Assembly: GCF_051414135.1 (NCBI RefSeq)
Contig: NZ_JBLKOA010000001.1
Span: forward strand, 496,001-560,000
Source of the DNA: Halovenus halobia
GTDB lineage: Archaea > Halobacteriota > Halobacteria > Halobacteriales > Haloarculaceae
Length of the DNA stretch: 64,000 nt
Direction of reading: 5' to 3'
Shown here: piece after piece, positions 26,614-34,407 of the stretch
Position numbering within the stretch: the first letter of the stretch is position 1
How the letters are laid out: every line of letters starts with the position of its first letter
Notes under the pieces: model-generated
The model's input: the letters and a program-made list of their open reading frames with translations, nothing else
What the model was told of the DNA's origin: nothing
Databases searched by the model: none
Position numbers and translations under genes: made by a program

Positions 26614-27765
26614 ATGTCGGAAGAATACGAAACGTTTGGCCACTCGCAAGGGAAAATTATGGAAGACAACAGAAACGGCGAAGACATCTACGGCGACAAG
26701 CACAAAGAGGCAAACGAACCGATTTTCAGCGGAATTCCGTCCTTTCTAAAACTCCCCACGGCGACGACGGAGGCAGAACTTGAGGACAGTGACGCAGATA
26801 TCGGTGTACTGGGGGCACCGCTGGACACGGCGACGACCATCCGTCCGGGGACGCGATACGGACCACGAGCGGTACGGGCCGCCTCGACGGTCCCATCACC
26901 GCCCTACCAGCATTTTAACATCGAGACTGGGGTTGACCCGTTCGACTCCTTCAGTGTCGTCGACACTGGTGACGCGACGATTTCTCCCGGCGACACGCGA
27001 AAGAGTCAACTCAACATCCAGGAGTCTGTCAAGAACATCTCCGAGAAGGGAATGATGCCGATGGTCATCGGTGGCGACCACTCGATTACGTACCCAGACA
27101 TGAAGGGCTGGGCCGAGGCGAACGATTACGACAACGTCGGACTCATCCACTTCGACTGTCACGCCGACACTGGCGACGATGGACTGACCGGCTTCGAGTA
27201 CGACCACGGCGCATGGGTAAAACGAGCCTACGATGACGGTCTCTTCGAGGGCGAGAACTACACGCTGATTGGCCCACGAGGCTACTGGCCGGGCCCAGAC
27301 GTCTACGAGGATATGCGCGAGGCCGACATGAAGTGGTACACCTCCTTCGACGTGATGGACGGCGACCTCTCGGCGATTGCCCAGGACGCCGTCGACCGCG
27401 CAACTGACGGAACGGACGCAGTCTGGCTCTCCTTCGACGTTGACGTGATGGACCCGGCCTACTGTCCGGGGACCGGCGAACCGGAGCCGGGCGGGCTGAT
27501 GCCACGAGAGACCTTCGCGATGATTCGACAGATTGTGAAGCAGATGGACATCGACAACTTCGGCTTCGACGTTGTGGAGGTTGCGCCACAGTACGACGCC
27601 AGTGACACCAGTTCCTACAACGGTGGAATTACCTCCGGGTTTGCGAACCGCCTCTGCATCGAAGTGATGGAAGGGCTGGCTCTCTCACACCGCGGTCTCG
27701 ACGAGGGCAGCCCGATCCGACCGAAAGAAGACCTCGACAAGACGCCTGCTCCGAGCGACGACTAA
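26614..27765 (+). CDS. Ureohydrolase (agmatinase/guanidino-acid hydrolase family)
   Basis: 383 residues. Arginase-fold enzyme that releases urea from a guanidino compound. All six dinuclear metal ligands are present: His156 in GGDHS, Asp181, His183 and Asp185 in DCHAD, Asp275 and Asp277 in SFDVDVMDP. At 383 residues it is longer than classical agmatinase (~305), with a 55-residue N-terminal extension containing IFSGIPSFLKLPTA, as in guanidinobutyrase, guanidinopropionase and guanidine hydrolase. Asp-Cys-His replaces the usual Asp-Ala-His. A nearby SSS symporter may import its substrate. An ATG at residue 16 is an alternative start. The substrate cannot be fixed from sequence. Confidence 0.88.
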   Translation: MSEEYETFGHSQGKIMEDNRNGEDIYGDKHKEANEPIFSGIPSFLKLPTATTEAELEDSDADIGVLGAPLDTATTIRPGTRYGPRAVRAASTVPSPPYQHFNIETGVDPFDSFSVVDTGDATISPGDTRKSQLNIQESVKNISEKGMMPMVIGGDHSITYPDMKGWAEANDYDNVGLIHFDCHADTGDDGLTGFEYDHGAWVKRAYDDGLFEGENYTLIGPRGYWPGPDVYEDMREADMKWYTSFDVMDGDLSAIAQDAVDRATDGTDAVWLSFDVDVMDPAYCPGTGEPEPGGLMPRETFAMIRQIVKQMDIDNFGFDVVEVAPQYDASDTSSYNGGITSGFANRLCIEVMEGLALSHRGLDEGSPIRPKEDLDKTPAPSDD

Positions 27766-27775
27766 CGACTCGCTG

Positions 27776-27787
27776 TCTTTCTTTTTG
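27776..27787 (+). terminator. T-rich terminator after the ureohydrolase gene
   Basis: A pyrimidine tract TCTTTCTTTTTG begins about ten bases after the stop. Archaeal termination typically uses such oligo-T runs. A matching tract (28917-28924) follows the duplicated gene tail further on. Confidence 0.5.
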
Positions 27788-27822
27788 TTCGTAACCGCGG
27801 TCCCTGTCTACACTGAACCCAT

Positions 27823-27830
27823 AGCTATAT
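27823..27830 (+). promoter_or_regulatory. TATA box of the ZIP transporter gene
   Basis: AGCTATAT lies about 28 bases before the ATG at 27855, so the transcript is probably leaderless. Confidence 0.55.
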
Positions 27831-27854
27831 CCGGGCAGTTTTCGGGTCTGACCT

Positions 27855-28709
27855 ATGGCAGTCGAAGTGACTGAGACATTCGTCCGGATTGCCGGCACGT
27901 CACCGGTAATCCAGGCGTTTGTCGGGGGCATAATCATCGCGTCGATGAACCTCTTCGGTGCATCGCTGGTGCTCGTCTGGCGCAACCCCTCCGAGCGCGC
28001 ACTTGACGCGATGCTCGGATTTGCCGCTGGCGTCATGCTCGCAGCGGCATTTACCAGCCTCATCATCCCCGGCATTGAGGAATACTCGGGCGGTAATCCA
28101 GTACCGACACTGATTGGTGTGGGACTCGGTGCGCTGGCGCTCGACCGGGCAGACGTACTCGTTCCACATGCCCACTATCTGCTGACCGGCAACCGTCGAA
28201 CAGACGCCGCGCGGCCGAGCGAATCGCTTGCAGTCTCAGAAGAAAAACTGACGGGTGTTGTGTTGTTCATCCTGGCGATTACCTTGCACAATATGCCCGA
28301 AGGACTCGCTGTCGGTGTCGGGTTCGGCGCTGCTGCGGGTGACCCCGCCCAACTTGGCTCCGCGCTCTCGCTCATGTTTGCAATCGGCTTGCAGAACATT
28401 CCAGAGGGACTCGCTGTCTCCGTGGCGGCGATCAACGCTGGGCTGGACCGACGCATCTACGCCGCAGTGGCCGGAATTCGAGCCGGCGTTGTCGAAATTC
28501 CGCTCGCCGTACTCGGGGCTGTCGCGGTTGCGGCGGTTGAACCGCTGCTCCCGTACGCGATGGGCTTTGCAGCGGGGGCGATGTTGTTCGTCATCTCCGA
28601 CGAAATCATTCCCGAGACACACCGGAGCGGCTACGAACGCGTAGCGACACTCGGACTCATGGCCGGCGTCATCATCATGTTGTATTTAGATATTGCACTC
28701 GCCGCCTGA
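27855..28709 (+). CDS. ZIP-family divalent metal transporter
   Basis: 284 residues, eight predicted membrane helices. Metal-binding motifs HNMPEG (His145, Asn146, Glu149) in helix 4 and QNIPEG (Asn181, Glu184) in helix 5 are those of ZIP transporters of the GufA/ZupT type. Between helices 3 and 4 lies a loop with VPHAHYLL. It would move zinc, manganese or iron; the ureohydrolase next door needs manganese or nickel, a possible but unproven link. The gene sits between the ureohydrolase and a duplicated-tail scar. Confidence 0.92.
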   Translation: MAVEVTETFVRIAGTSPVIQAFVGGIIIASMNLFGASLVLVWRNPSERALDAMLGFAAGVMLAAAFTSLIIPGIEEYSGGNPVPTLIGVGLGALALDRADVLVPHAHYLLTGNRRTDAARPSESLAVSEEKLTGVVLFILAITLHNMPEGLAVGVGFGAAAGDPAQLGSALSLMFAIGLQNIPEGLAVSVAAINAGLDRRIYAAVAGIRAGVVEIPLAVLGAVAVAAVEPLLPYAMGFAAGAMLFVISDEIIPETHRSGYERVATLGLMAGVIIMLYLDIALAA

Positions 28710-28826
28710 GTGCTGCTACTCGACAGACTTACCCAATCGTCAAGCTCCGTGTCTTTACGTGAGCAGAAACGACAGTCCGACTCATCAACGATTGATAAAT
28801 AAAAAAGACGTCATCGGCTACCGAAG

Positions 28827-28850
28827 TTAGTCGTTTGCCTCGGAGAAGGA
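28827..28850 (-). pseudogene. Tail fragment of a second SSS symporter gene
   Basis: Read on the minus strand, these bases encode SFSEAND followed by TAA. The intact symporter gene at 29323-30846 ends FSEAND followed by TGA in the same codon phase. The 21 bases 28829-28849 match 29325-29345 exactly. Nothing upstream of these eight codons remains: the fragment is joined directly to a ureohydrolase tail. Confidence 0.75.
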
Positions 28851-28910
28851 AGTCCGATTCGACCGAAAGAAGCCCTCCAGAAGACGGCCCCGGCCCTGAG
28901 CGACGACTGA
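28851..28910 (+). pseudogene. Tail fragment of a second ureohydrolase gene
   Basis: The frame encodes SPIRPKEALQKTAPALSDD and then TGA. The intact ureohydrolase ends SPIRPKEDLDKTPAPSDD and then TAA. The DNA similarity runs on past the stop into the T-rich terminator (to about 28930). Only the last 19 codons exist, so this is a non-functional remnant. The differences from the intact copy mean it is not a recent exact duplication. Confidence 0.75.
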
Positions 28911-28949
28911 CCGGCACTTTTTTTGTTCGTCTGACCGCCTGTCGTACTG

Positions 28950-29306
28950 ATGGACCGGTCGCGGCAGCTGCTACTAGCGTTGTTTTACGTGAGTGCGATT
29001 GGATTAGCCGGAACAGTGTCAATTCCCGACCCGACGAGCCCACTCGCGCCGGTCCCGGCGGTGGCTGGAATAGTGGTCGTCGCCCACGCGGCCTGGTCCG
29101 GACAACTGAATGCAGTCGGGTACGCGGTGGTCGCGATGTGGGCAGCGGTTCTGACACTCTCCGTCGGTGCCGGTCTTCTTACGGTCACGACCGAGTTCGG
29201 CGACGGATTCGTGCCGATTGCTGAGAATCGCTCCGCTCGACTGGCTGCAACGGGCGGTCTCTGTCTGGTCCCCGTAACGACCTATGCATACTTCCTGAAA
29301 AACTGA
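28950..29306 (+). CDS. Small membrane protein of unknown function
   Basis: 118 residues with four predicted hydrophobic helices (about 6-24, 34-50, 55-80 and 95-115) and short loops. No motif is recognised. It lies between the duplicated-tail scar and the convergent SSS symporter gene, and so may have arrived with the same rearrangement. Confidence 0.6.
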   Translation: MDRSRQLLLALFYVSAIGLAGTVSIPDPTSPLAPVPAVAGIVVVAHAAWSGQLNAVGYAVVAMWAAVLTLSVGAGLLTVTTEFGDGFVPIAENRSARLAATGGLCLVPVTTYAYFLKN

Positions 29307-29322
29307 CCCGGACGCAGTACAG

Positions 29323-30846
29323 TCAGTCGTTTGCCTCGGAGAAGGCACCGGGCTGGGAGGCGGGAGTGCTCGTGTCAGACGCAGCCTCTGCGGTAATCAT
29401 CGTGACGGCAACGAACGTTCCAATTGCCAGCAGCGGACTGATGAACGTCGGGAAGCCATCGAAGGCTGCCGTAATCAGTCCGTTCTCGATGTACAGCAGA
29501 TTGTTCGGCAGGCCGTAGGTGGTTGGTGAGAGGACGAAGAACACCAGACGCGAGCCAACGCCAACGACAATTGCCGAGAGTGCGGCTTCTCGCGTCCCTT
29601 TCGACCAGAACAGTCCGAAGATGAACGGCACGGCGACGCCGGCGAGACTGAGGTCGAAAGCCAGCACCAGCAGCATGCCAGTCTGTGGGTCTCGCACCGC
29701 GATGAGCGAGCCGAGCGTCGCAATTCCGACAGCGACAATTCGCGTCACGAGCAGGAGTTTATCCTGCTTGATAGCGCCCTCGGTGTCAGATTCTGGACGG
29801 ATGCCGATGACGTTGCGCGCGATAACTGAGGAGGTGGCGAGAATTGCACCGTCACCAGTCGAGAGTGACGCGCCGACGATGCCGACAATCACGACGACCC
29901 CCAGCGCCGGCGGGAGTGCGTCTCGGACGAGCGCGTAGAGGATTGCGCCGTCACCGGCAGAAGCGCCGACGGAGGCGAGAATATCGCTCGCACCGAGCGC
30001 GACAATCGAGAACGGAATCCCGATAATGAGCGTGCCGGCTGCCGCGGCAAAGCAGGCCAACCGAGCAGTTGCGGGGTCCTTCGCGGCGTAGAGTCGCTCG
30101 TTAAAGTCCAGGGCAACAAGATTACCAAATGCCAGCGCGGTAATCGTTGCGAGGTTGATCATCGCGCCAGAACTCGGGTCCGTGACGTTGAACAACTGAC
30201 CGAAGTTCGTCGGTCCGGCCCCGGCGGGAATCGTGAATCCGTAGTTGATACCGACGTAGGCAAGCAGGGCAATCGAGCCGACGAGTGCGATGCCTGCCTG
30301 AATAATGTCGGTGTAGGCCACGGCGAACAGGCCACCTGCGAGCGTGTACAGTAGAATGATGACGCTGATGAGCAAGACGCCGACGACGTAATCAACACCG
30401 AGGAACGTCTGGAAGAGCAGGCCACCAGCCACAAGATTTCCTGCGAGTAACAGTCCAAAGCTCATGACCGTCACAACCGACGCCAGAATCTCGGTCACGC
30501 GACCGTAGCGTTTCCGGAAGAAATCGGGCATTGTAATCAGTCGCATCTGGTTCAGTGGCTTGGCGAAAAACAGGCCACAGATGACCAAACACAGCGCGAG
30601 TCCGACCGGCAGCGCCGCACCAGCCCAGAACCCGAACGCAGAGGTCAGGTCAGTGTTCCCGAGCGTCGCGTTCGCGTCGAGAGACTGCGCCATCAACGTC
30701 GCCGCCGCGAGTGGGAGAATCAACGTCCGCCCAGCCACGATGTAATTGACGCTGTCGCCCTCTATCTGTCTAGCTGCCCACAGCCCGATGATGACTGTGA
30801 TGCCGATGAAGAAGGCCACACCACCGAGTATTGCTTGACTACTCAT
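29323..30846 (-). CDS. SSS-family sodium:solute symporter
   Basis: 507 residues with about 13 helices, normal for the family (PutP/PanF/SglT fold). The SSS pattern GNLVAGGLLFQTFLG and LYTLAGGLFAVAYTDIIQAGI is present, and the core has STGDGAILATSSVIARN. Substrate is unknown; the ureohydrolase at 26614 and the linked tail fragments suggest the pair was once adjacent and convergent, hinting at an arginine, agmatine or other guanidino or amine substrate. On the minus strand GGAGG (30853-30857) stands six bases before the ATG, a clear Shine-Dalgarno, unlike the leaderless genes around it. Confidence 0.92.
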   Translation of the reverse strand: MSSQAILGGVAFFIGITVIIGLWAARQIEGDSVNYIVAGRTLILPLAAATLMAQSLDANATLGNTDLTSAFGFWAGAALPVGLALCLVICGLFFAKPLNQMRLITMPDFFRKRYGRVTEILASVVTVMSFGLLLAGNLVAGGLLFQTFLGVDYVVGVLLISVIILLYTLAGGLFAVAYTDIIQAGIALVGSIALLAYVGINYGFTIPAGAGPTNFGQLFNVTDPSSGAMINLATITALAFGNLVALDFNERLYAAKDPATARLACFAAAAGTLIIGIPFSIVALGASDILASVGASAGDGAILYALVRDALPPALGVVVIVGIVGASLSTGDGAILATSSVIARNVIGIRPESDTEGAIKQDKLLLVTRIVAVGIATLGSLIAVRDPQTGMLLVLAFDLSLAGVAVPFIFGLFWSKGTREAALSAIVVGVGSRLVFFVLSPTTYGLPNNLLYIENGLITAAFDGFPTFISPLLAIGTFVAVTMITAEAASDTSTPASQPGAFSEAND

Positions 30847-31260
30847 CGTGGGCCTCCGTACAGTATTGTACGTTATTGTTTATCTGCCGACCAATCGTGG
30901 ACATTCGTAGGGACTTCATCGCTACTGAGTTGAAACCTGTGCATACAAAAAAGATTTTTCTACAAATTATATTGCTACACGTAAGGGATGGGATACGGTA
31001 GTGACTATGCCAGTTACTGGGAACCAATGAAATGAATTAATACAAATTAAATTTCCACGGAGAGGAGCAATAGTTCTGGAATCAAATATCTCTATGAGAT
31101 GGACGTTTGGCTGTTTTTTACCACATTATTTAACTTTCCAGCATCTCTCACGGATACAACAACCGCTCAACTTGTCACCTATTCAATTAGGTATCTCTGT
31201 GCTGACTCCCCCTAACGTGAGAGGGCGAGCAGACAATGGTCGGGGCGTCGTAATAACAGT
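30847..31260. other. 414-base AT-rich gap between divergent genes
   Basis: It separates the SSS symporter (minus) from the small coiled-coil gene (plus). It is clearly AT-richer than the flanks, especially 30940-31180, with several TATA-like patches, for example near 30873-30884 (minus direction) and 31123-31134. No frame with haloarchaeal codon or amino acid use is present. It could carry several regulatory sites or be the remnant of lost genes. Confidence 0.5.
30853..30857 (-). promoter_or_regulatory. Shine-Dalgarno site of the SSS symporter
   Basis: GGAGG six bases before the ATG at 30846, complementary to the 16S rRNA 3' end. It implies a leadered transcript for this gene and fixes its start. 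Confidence 0.65.
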
Positions 31261-31431
31261 ATGGAGCGACTCGACGAACTTGAAATGCAGATTGACGAGG
31301 AGTTGCAGAAACTTGAGACGACGCTGGACGAATACGAGCAAACGTTATCTGCGGTCGACGGAACCCTGTCAGAAAGTACACTCGAAGACACAGACTCGCC
31401 CCGTCGGTACTCGGCCACCGGCGCCGACTGA
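31261..31431 (+). CDS. Small acidic coiled-coil protein (56 aa)
   Basis: Translated by hand: MERLDELEMQIDEELQKL is followed by ETTLDEYEQTLSAVDG and ends ATGAD, TGA at 31429-31431. The heptad-like spacing of Leu and Ile over residues 4-35 indicates a helical coiled coil. Acidic composition and codon use match the chromosome. It ends one base before the stop of the convergent HisG-like gene. Function unknown. Confidence 0.6.
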   Translation: MERLDELEMQIDEELQKLETTLDEYEQTLSAVDGTLSESTLEDTDSPRRYSATGAD

Positions 31432-31432
31432 G

Positions 31433-32332
31433 TTACTGTGGCGCAGCGAGTTCCGTTTCGAGGTCACTCGTCGCAAGAAAGTCCTCGACGAACCGTTCTG
31501 TTGGGCTGTTTGTTTCGGACACGTTCGAGAGGAGCACAGTTTCACTCGGGAACAGTTTCTCTCCAACGATGAGTCCGTGCTCTCGGGCCGTCGACCCGGT
31601 GACAGTCAGGTAGACACCGAGCCCAGACTCGGCGATGGCGGCTTCTTCCTCTTCACCCTCTGTTGGATACGTAAACTCACAGCCCTGGACAACCGTCGAG
31701 CCAAGCGTCGCTTCAACGAGTCGCTCGTACCGCGGCGAAACACAGAGTTTTCCAGAGTATCCGCGAACGAACTCTCTATCGAGTGGTTGGTCGCTGCCAA
31801 AGATATCTGGGCGTGCCAACAACGTGTGATGGACCGTATCACCGAGACCGGTCACGAGTCGAACGTCAGTATCGGCAGGACTGATGCGGTCGTTGACTGC
31901 CTGCAAACTCCGTAGAGGCTCGTCAGCGAGCGAGACAATCTCTTCGAGCACGAGGTCGGCGCTGTCGAACCCGAGCGCGAATTCGTGTTTCCTGAGCGCG
32001 CGCAATGGCTCCTCGCGACCGACCAACTGCAGTTCGTGGTCACCGAACTCCAGCGTGACGCTGTCGAAGACAATCCGACGGGGCATTCCCGAGCGGGCGT
32101 CTCTGAACAGCGTGTACTCTGGCTTTTGTGGCGTCGAAATACCGCTGTAGGATTGCAGCCGGTCGTAGACGCTCTGCTCGTCTGACCGCTTGTCTTTCGT
32201 TATCGCCTTCTCGTAGCGCAATGTCGAAATAATCTCGTCGGCAGTCTCCTCGAACCCGGTCCGGGCAACTCGTTCGAGAACCGCCTCGAGGGGCCGTCCT
32301 TTCCGGGGCACGGCCACGCGTATCGGCTCCAT
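31433..32332 (-). CDS. HisG-like (ATP phosphoribosyltransferase-fold) protein
   Basis: 299 residues. The N-terminus IRVAVPRKGRPLEAVLERV resembles the first strand and helix of HisG, and near the C-terminus TVTGSTAREHGLIV followed by SETVLLSN matches the HisG PRPP loop and the next strand. In HisG the loop reads like DIVSTGTTLRENGL; here the Asp position holds Tyr (YLTVTGST), which would weaken PRPP and magnesium binding. A middle region of about 100 residues looks unlike HisG. No histidine genes are nearby. It may be a repurposed HisG relative with another substrate. Confidence 0.6.
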   Translation of the reverse strand: MEPIRVAVPRKGRPLEAVLERVARTGFEETADEIISTLRYEKAITKDKRSDEQSVYDRLQSYSGISTPQKPEYTLFRDARSGMPRRIVFDSVTLEFGDHELQLVGREEPLRALRKHEFALGFDSADLVLEEIVSLADEPLRSLQAVNDRISPADTDVRLVTGLGDTVHHTLLARPDIFGSDQPLDREFVRGYSGKLCVSPRYERLVEATLGSTVVQGCEFTYPTEGEEEEAAIAESGLGVYLTVTGSTAREHGLIVGEKLFPSETVLLSNVSETNSPTERFVEDFLATSDLETELAAPQ

Positions 32333-32575
32333 TACCTGCTCTGAAGAGACCGAGCCTCAAAATCAAACCGGTTCCAGTCGGTACCGAGCGCCGACTTATG
32401 AGCCGCTGCCCAGAACCAATTAACAGTATAGCAATGACACGAGATTTAATCTGCTTTCGTACTATCGAACAGGATTTCGATTAACATCGGTAACATTTAG
32501 GGGAGGAATTAAGAGTCCAGGGAGTCTCAATCCGGCAGGAATGATACGAGATAGGCGTGTGCGGGGTGGGGTGTG

Positions 32576-33019
32576 ATGGACGACGACGTTCGAGACTCAA
32601 TCCAGCGGGTTATCAACGACCACGAGTTTCTCTCTTGGCTGGGTGTCGAGGTAGCGACGTTCGAGGCGGGCCGTGTCGAACTGGTGATGCCCCACGACGA
32701 GAAACTCACGAACATCGTCGAAGGGTCGCGTGGAACCATCCACGGCGGCGTCACTGCGTCGCTGGTCGACACCTCGAGTGGGTTCGCGCTTCGGACCACC
32801 TTCGACGACCCGACTGCACCGGCACTGACGACGACAGACCTGGATGTGACCTACCTCCGCCCTGCACGGAGCGACCTGACTGTCGAGGCAGAGGTTATCC
32901 GCGCTGGCGAATCGATGGGATACACCGACGTAACTGTCTACGGTGAGGCTCCTGACGGCGAACAGAAAGCGGTCGTGAAAGGCTCCGCGAGTTATCGGTT
33001 GTTCCGGGAATCGCGGTAG
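32576..33019 (+). CDS. PaaI-type hotdog thioesterase
   Basis: 147 residues from the ATG at 32576; a GTG codon directly before it is also in frame. Hydrolyses acyl-CoA thioesters. The hotdog fold is visible: VELVMPHDEKLTNIVEG, then the catalytic helix GTIHGGVTASLVDTSSGFAL, then DVTYLRPARS. In this family the HGG motif and an acidic residue in the following helix act in catalysis. The genes on its right (regulator, hydrolase, acyl-CoA dehydrogenase) fit an acyl-CoA degradation group. It is convergent with the regulator gene. Confidence 0.88.
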   Translation: MDDDVRDSIQRVINDHEFLSWLGVEVATFEAGRVELVMPHDEKLTNIVEGSRGTIHGGVTASLVDTSSGFALRTTFDDPTAPALTTTDLDVTYLRPARSDLTVEAEVIRAGESMGYTDVTVYGEAPDGEQKAVVKGSASYRLFRESR

Positions 33020-33544
33020 TTACTCGCCAGTCGAGGCTGAGAGGTCTTCGAGTACTTCAGGGTCAGTCCGGAACTTGAGAACGTTGTGGACCACGGAGTT
33101 GCGGATATTGTGGATCACTTCGCCGTGTTCCTTGTAGAAGTCGTGAATCCACTTCGACTCTGCTTCTCGGTCCGGGAACATCATCACCGACTTCCACTGG
33201 TACTCTCCGTCCGAGAGGAAATAGAAGATGGTGTGTTCGTCGTCACGGATATACTCCATCGCATCTCGCCAGCCATCCTCGAACACTGTCGGGTCGAGTT
33301 TGAACTCGAACATTCCGAAGATGAAATACTCCTCGTTGGGGATGATTGCTTCTCGGAAGACTCCCTGCTCGCGCATTCCCCGGATCGATTCGCTGACTGT
33401 TACGTGCGATACGTCGATTCCGTGCTCGTCTTCCAGAATACGGGCCAGGTCCCGCGAGGAAAGCTGTGGGTCACGTGACAGCTCTCGCAGGATTAGGATG
33501 TCCCGCTCTTTGAAGTCCCACTCAGGGGCGTCGTCGTCGCTCAT
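33020..33544 (-). CDS. Winged helix-turn-helix transcriptional regulator
   Basis: 174 residues. The N-terminal wHTH (residues 10-65) reads KERDILILRELSRDPQLSSR and then HVTVSESIRGMREQGVF, similar to Lrp/AsnC-like or phage-type archaeal wHTH domains. The rest, about 100 residues, is an aromatic-rich sensory part. It follows the alpha/beta hydrolase by 21 bases on the same strand and probably controls the local acyl-CoA genes. Confidence 0.8.
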   Translation of the reverse strand: MSDDDAPEWDFKERDILILRELSRDPQLSSRDLARILEDEHGIDVSHVTVSESIRGMREQGVFREAIIPNEEYFIFGMFEFKLDPTVFEDGWRDAMEYIRDDEHTIFYFLSDGEYQWKSVMMFPDREAESKWIHDFYKEHGEVIHNIRNSVVHNVLKFRTDPEVLEDLSASTGE

Positions 33545-33565
33545 GCTTTCACCATCTATGTCAAC

Positions 33566-34405
33566 CTACCCAAGCGTTTCGGTAAGGAACTGCTGGAACT
33601 GTTCGACGTACTCTTCAGATCTGTCGTACGGCAGCCAGTGGTAGGCGGCCAGTTCGACCATCTCACCGCCAAGGTCATCGACGAGGCGCTCACCGTATTC
33701 GATTGGCTGGAACGTGTCCTCGCCGCCCCACAGACAGAGCAACTCGGTATCGATTGAATCGTAATCGAGTTCCGTCGTGTGGTTTGTGTTCGTCGAGACG
33801 GCACAGCGTGATAACGATGTTACCCCCTCTTCGCTGAGCCACGGTGCGACCATCCCCTCGACGAACTCGTCGTCGGCCTCGTCGTAGACTCCGGCCTCGA
33901 ACGCGCCGCCGACCTGCTTCTCGATCTGTTCGACCGGCGCGTGGCCTGTCTCCGGCAGGCCGAGGTCGCTGATGAACTCGACCGGCCAGGAGTCGTAACA
34001 GACCGCGTTCGACATGACAAGCCCTGCGACACGGTCAGAGTTGTGCGCTGTGTACCGCAGCGCCACGCCACCGCCGATGTCGTGGGCTGCGAGGACCACT
34101 TCTCCCGCTGTCAGTTCGTCGATCAACTGTTCGAGAACCTGCTCCTGTGCGCGAATCGACCGGTCGAAGCCGTCGTGCATCGAGGAGTTCCCGTAGCCGA
34201 CCAGGTCCGGAACGATCACGTGGTGGTCGGAACCGATCTCCGGCGCGATGTCACGCCAGAGATACGACCACGTCGGAATCCCGTGGACGAAGACCACGGG
34301 TGGCCCTGACCCCCCCTCGAACTCGCGGTAGGCCGCCGTCAGGTCGTGCCCGTCGACGGTGACCGCCAACTCGTCTTGGCCCGCTGACCACTGCTCGTGA
34401 TCCAT
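33566..34405 (-). CDS. Alpha/beta hydrolase with Asp nucleophile (dehalogenase/epoxide hydrolase type)
   Basis: 279 residues. HGIPTWSYLWRDI (residues 41-53) is the oxyanion region typical of haloalkane dehalogenases. The nucleophile elbow is AAHDIGGGVA with Asp109, not Ser, as in dehalogenases and epoxide hydrolases. The acid lies in LWGGEDTF and the His in AAYHWLPYDR. The Trp that follows the nucleophile in haloalkane dehalogenases is Ile here, so that activity is uncertain. It starts two bases after the acyl-CoA dehydrogenase stop, indicating an operon. Confidence 0.83.
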   Translation of the reverse strand: MDHEQWSAGQDELAVTVDGHDLTAAYREFEGGSGPPVVFVHGIPTWSYLWRDIAPEIGSDHHVIVPDLVGYGNSSMHDGFDRSIRAQEQVLEQLIDELTAGEVVLAAHDIGGGVALRYTAHNSDRVAGLVMSNAVCYDSWPVEFISDLGLPETGHAPVEQIEKQVGGAFEAGVYDEADDEFVEGMVAPWLSEEGVTSLSRCAVSTNTNHTTELDYDSIDTELLCLWGGEDTFQPIEYGERLVDDLGGEMVELAAYHWLPYDRSEEYVEQFQQFLTETLG

Positions 34406-34407
34406 CG

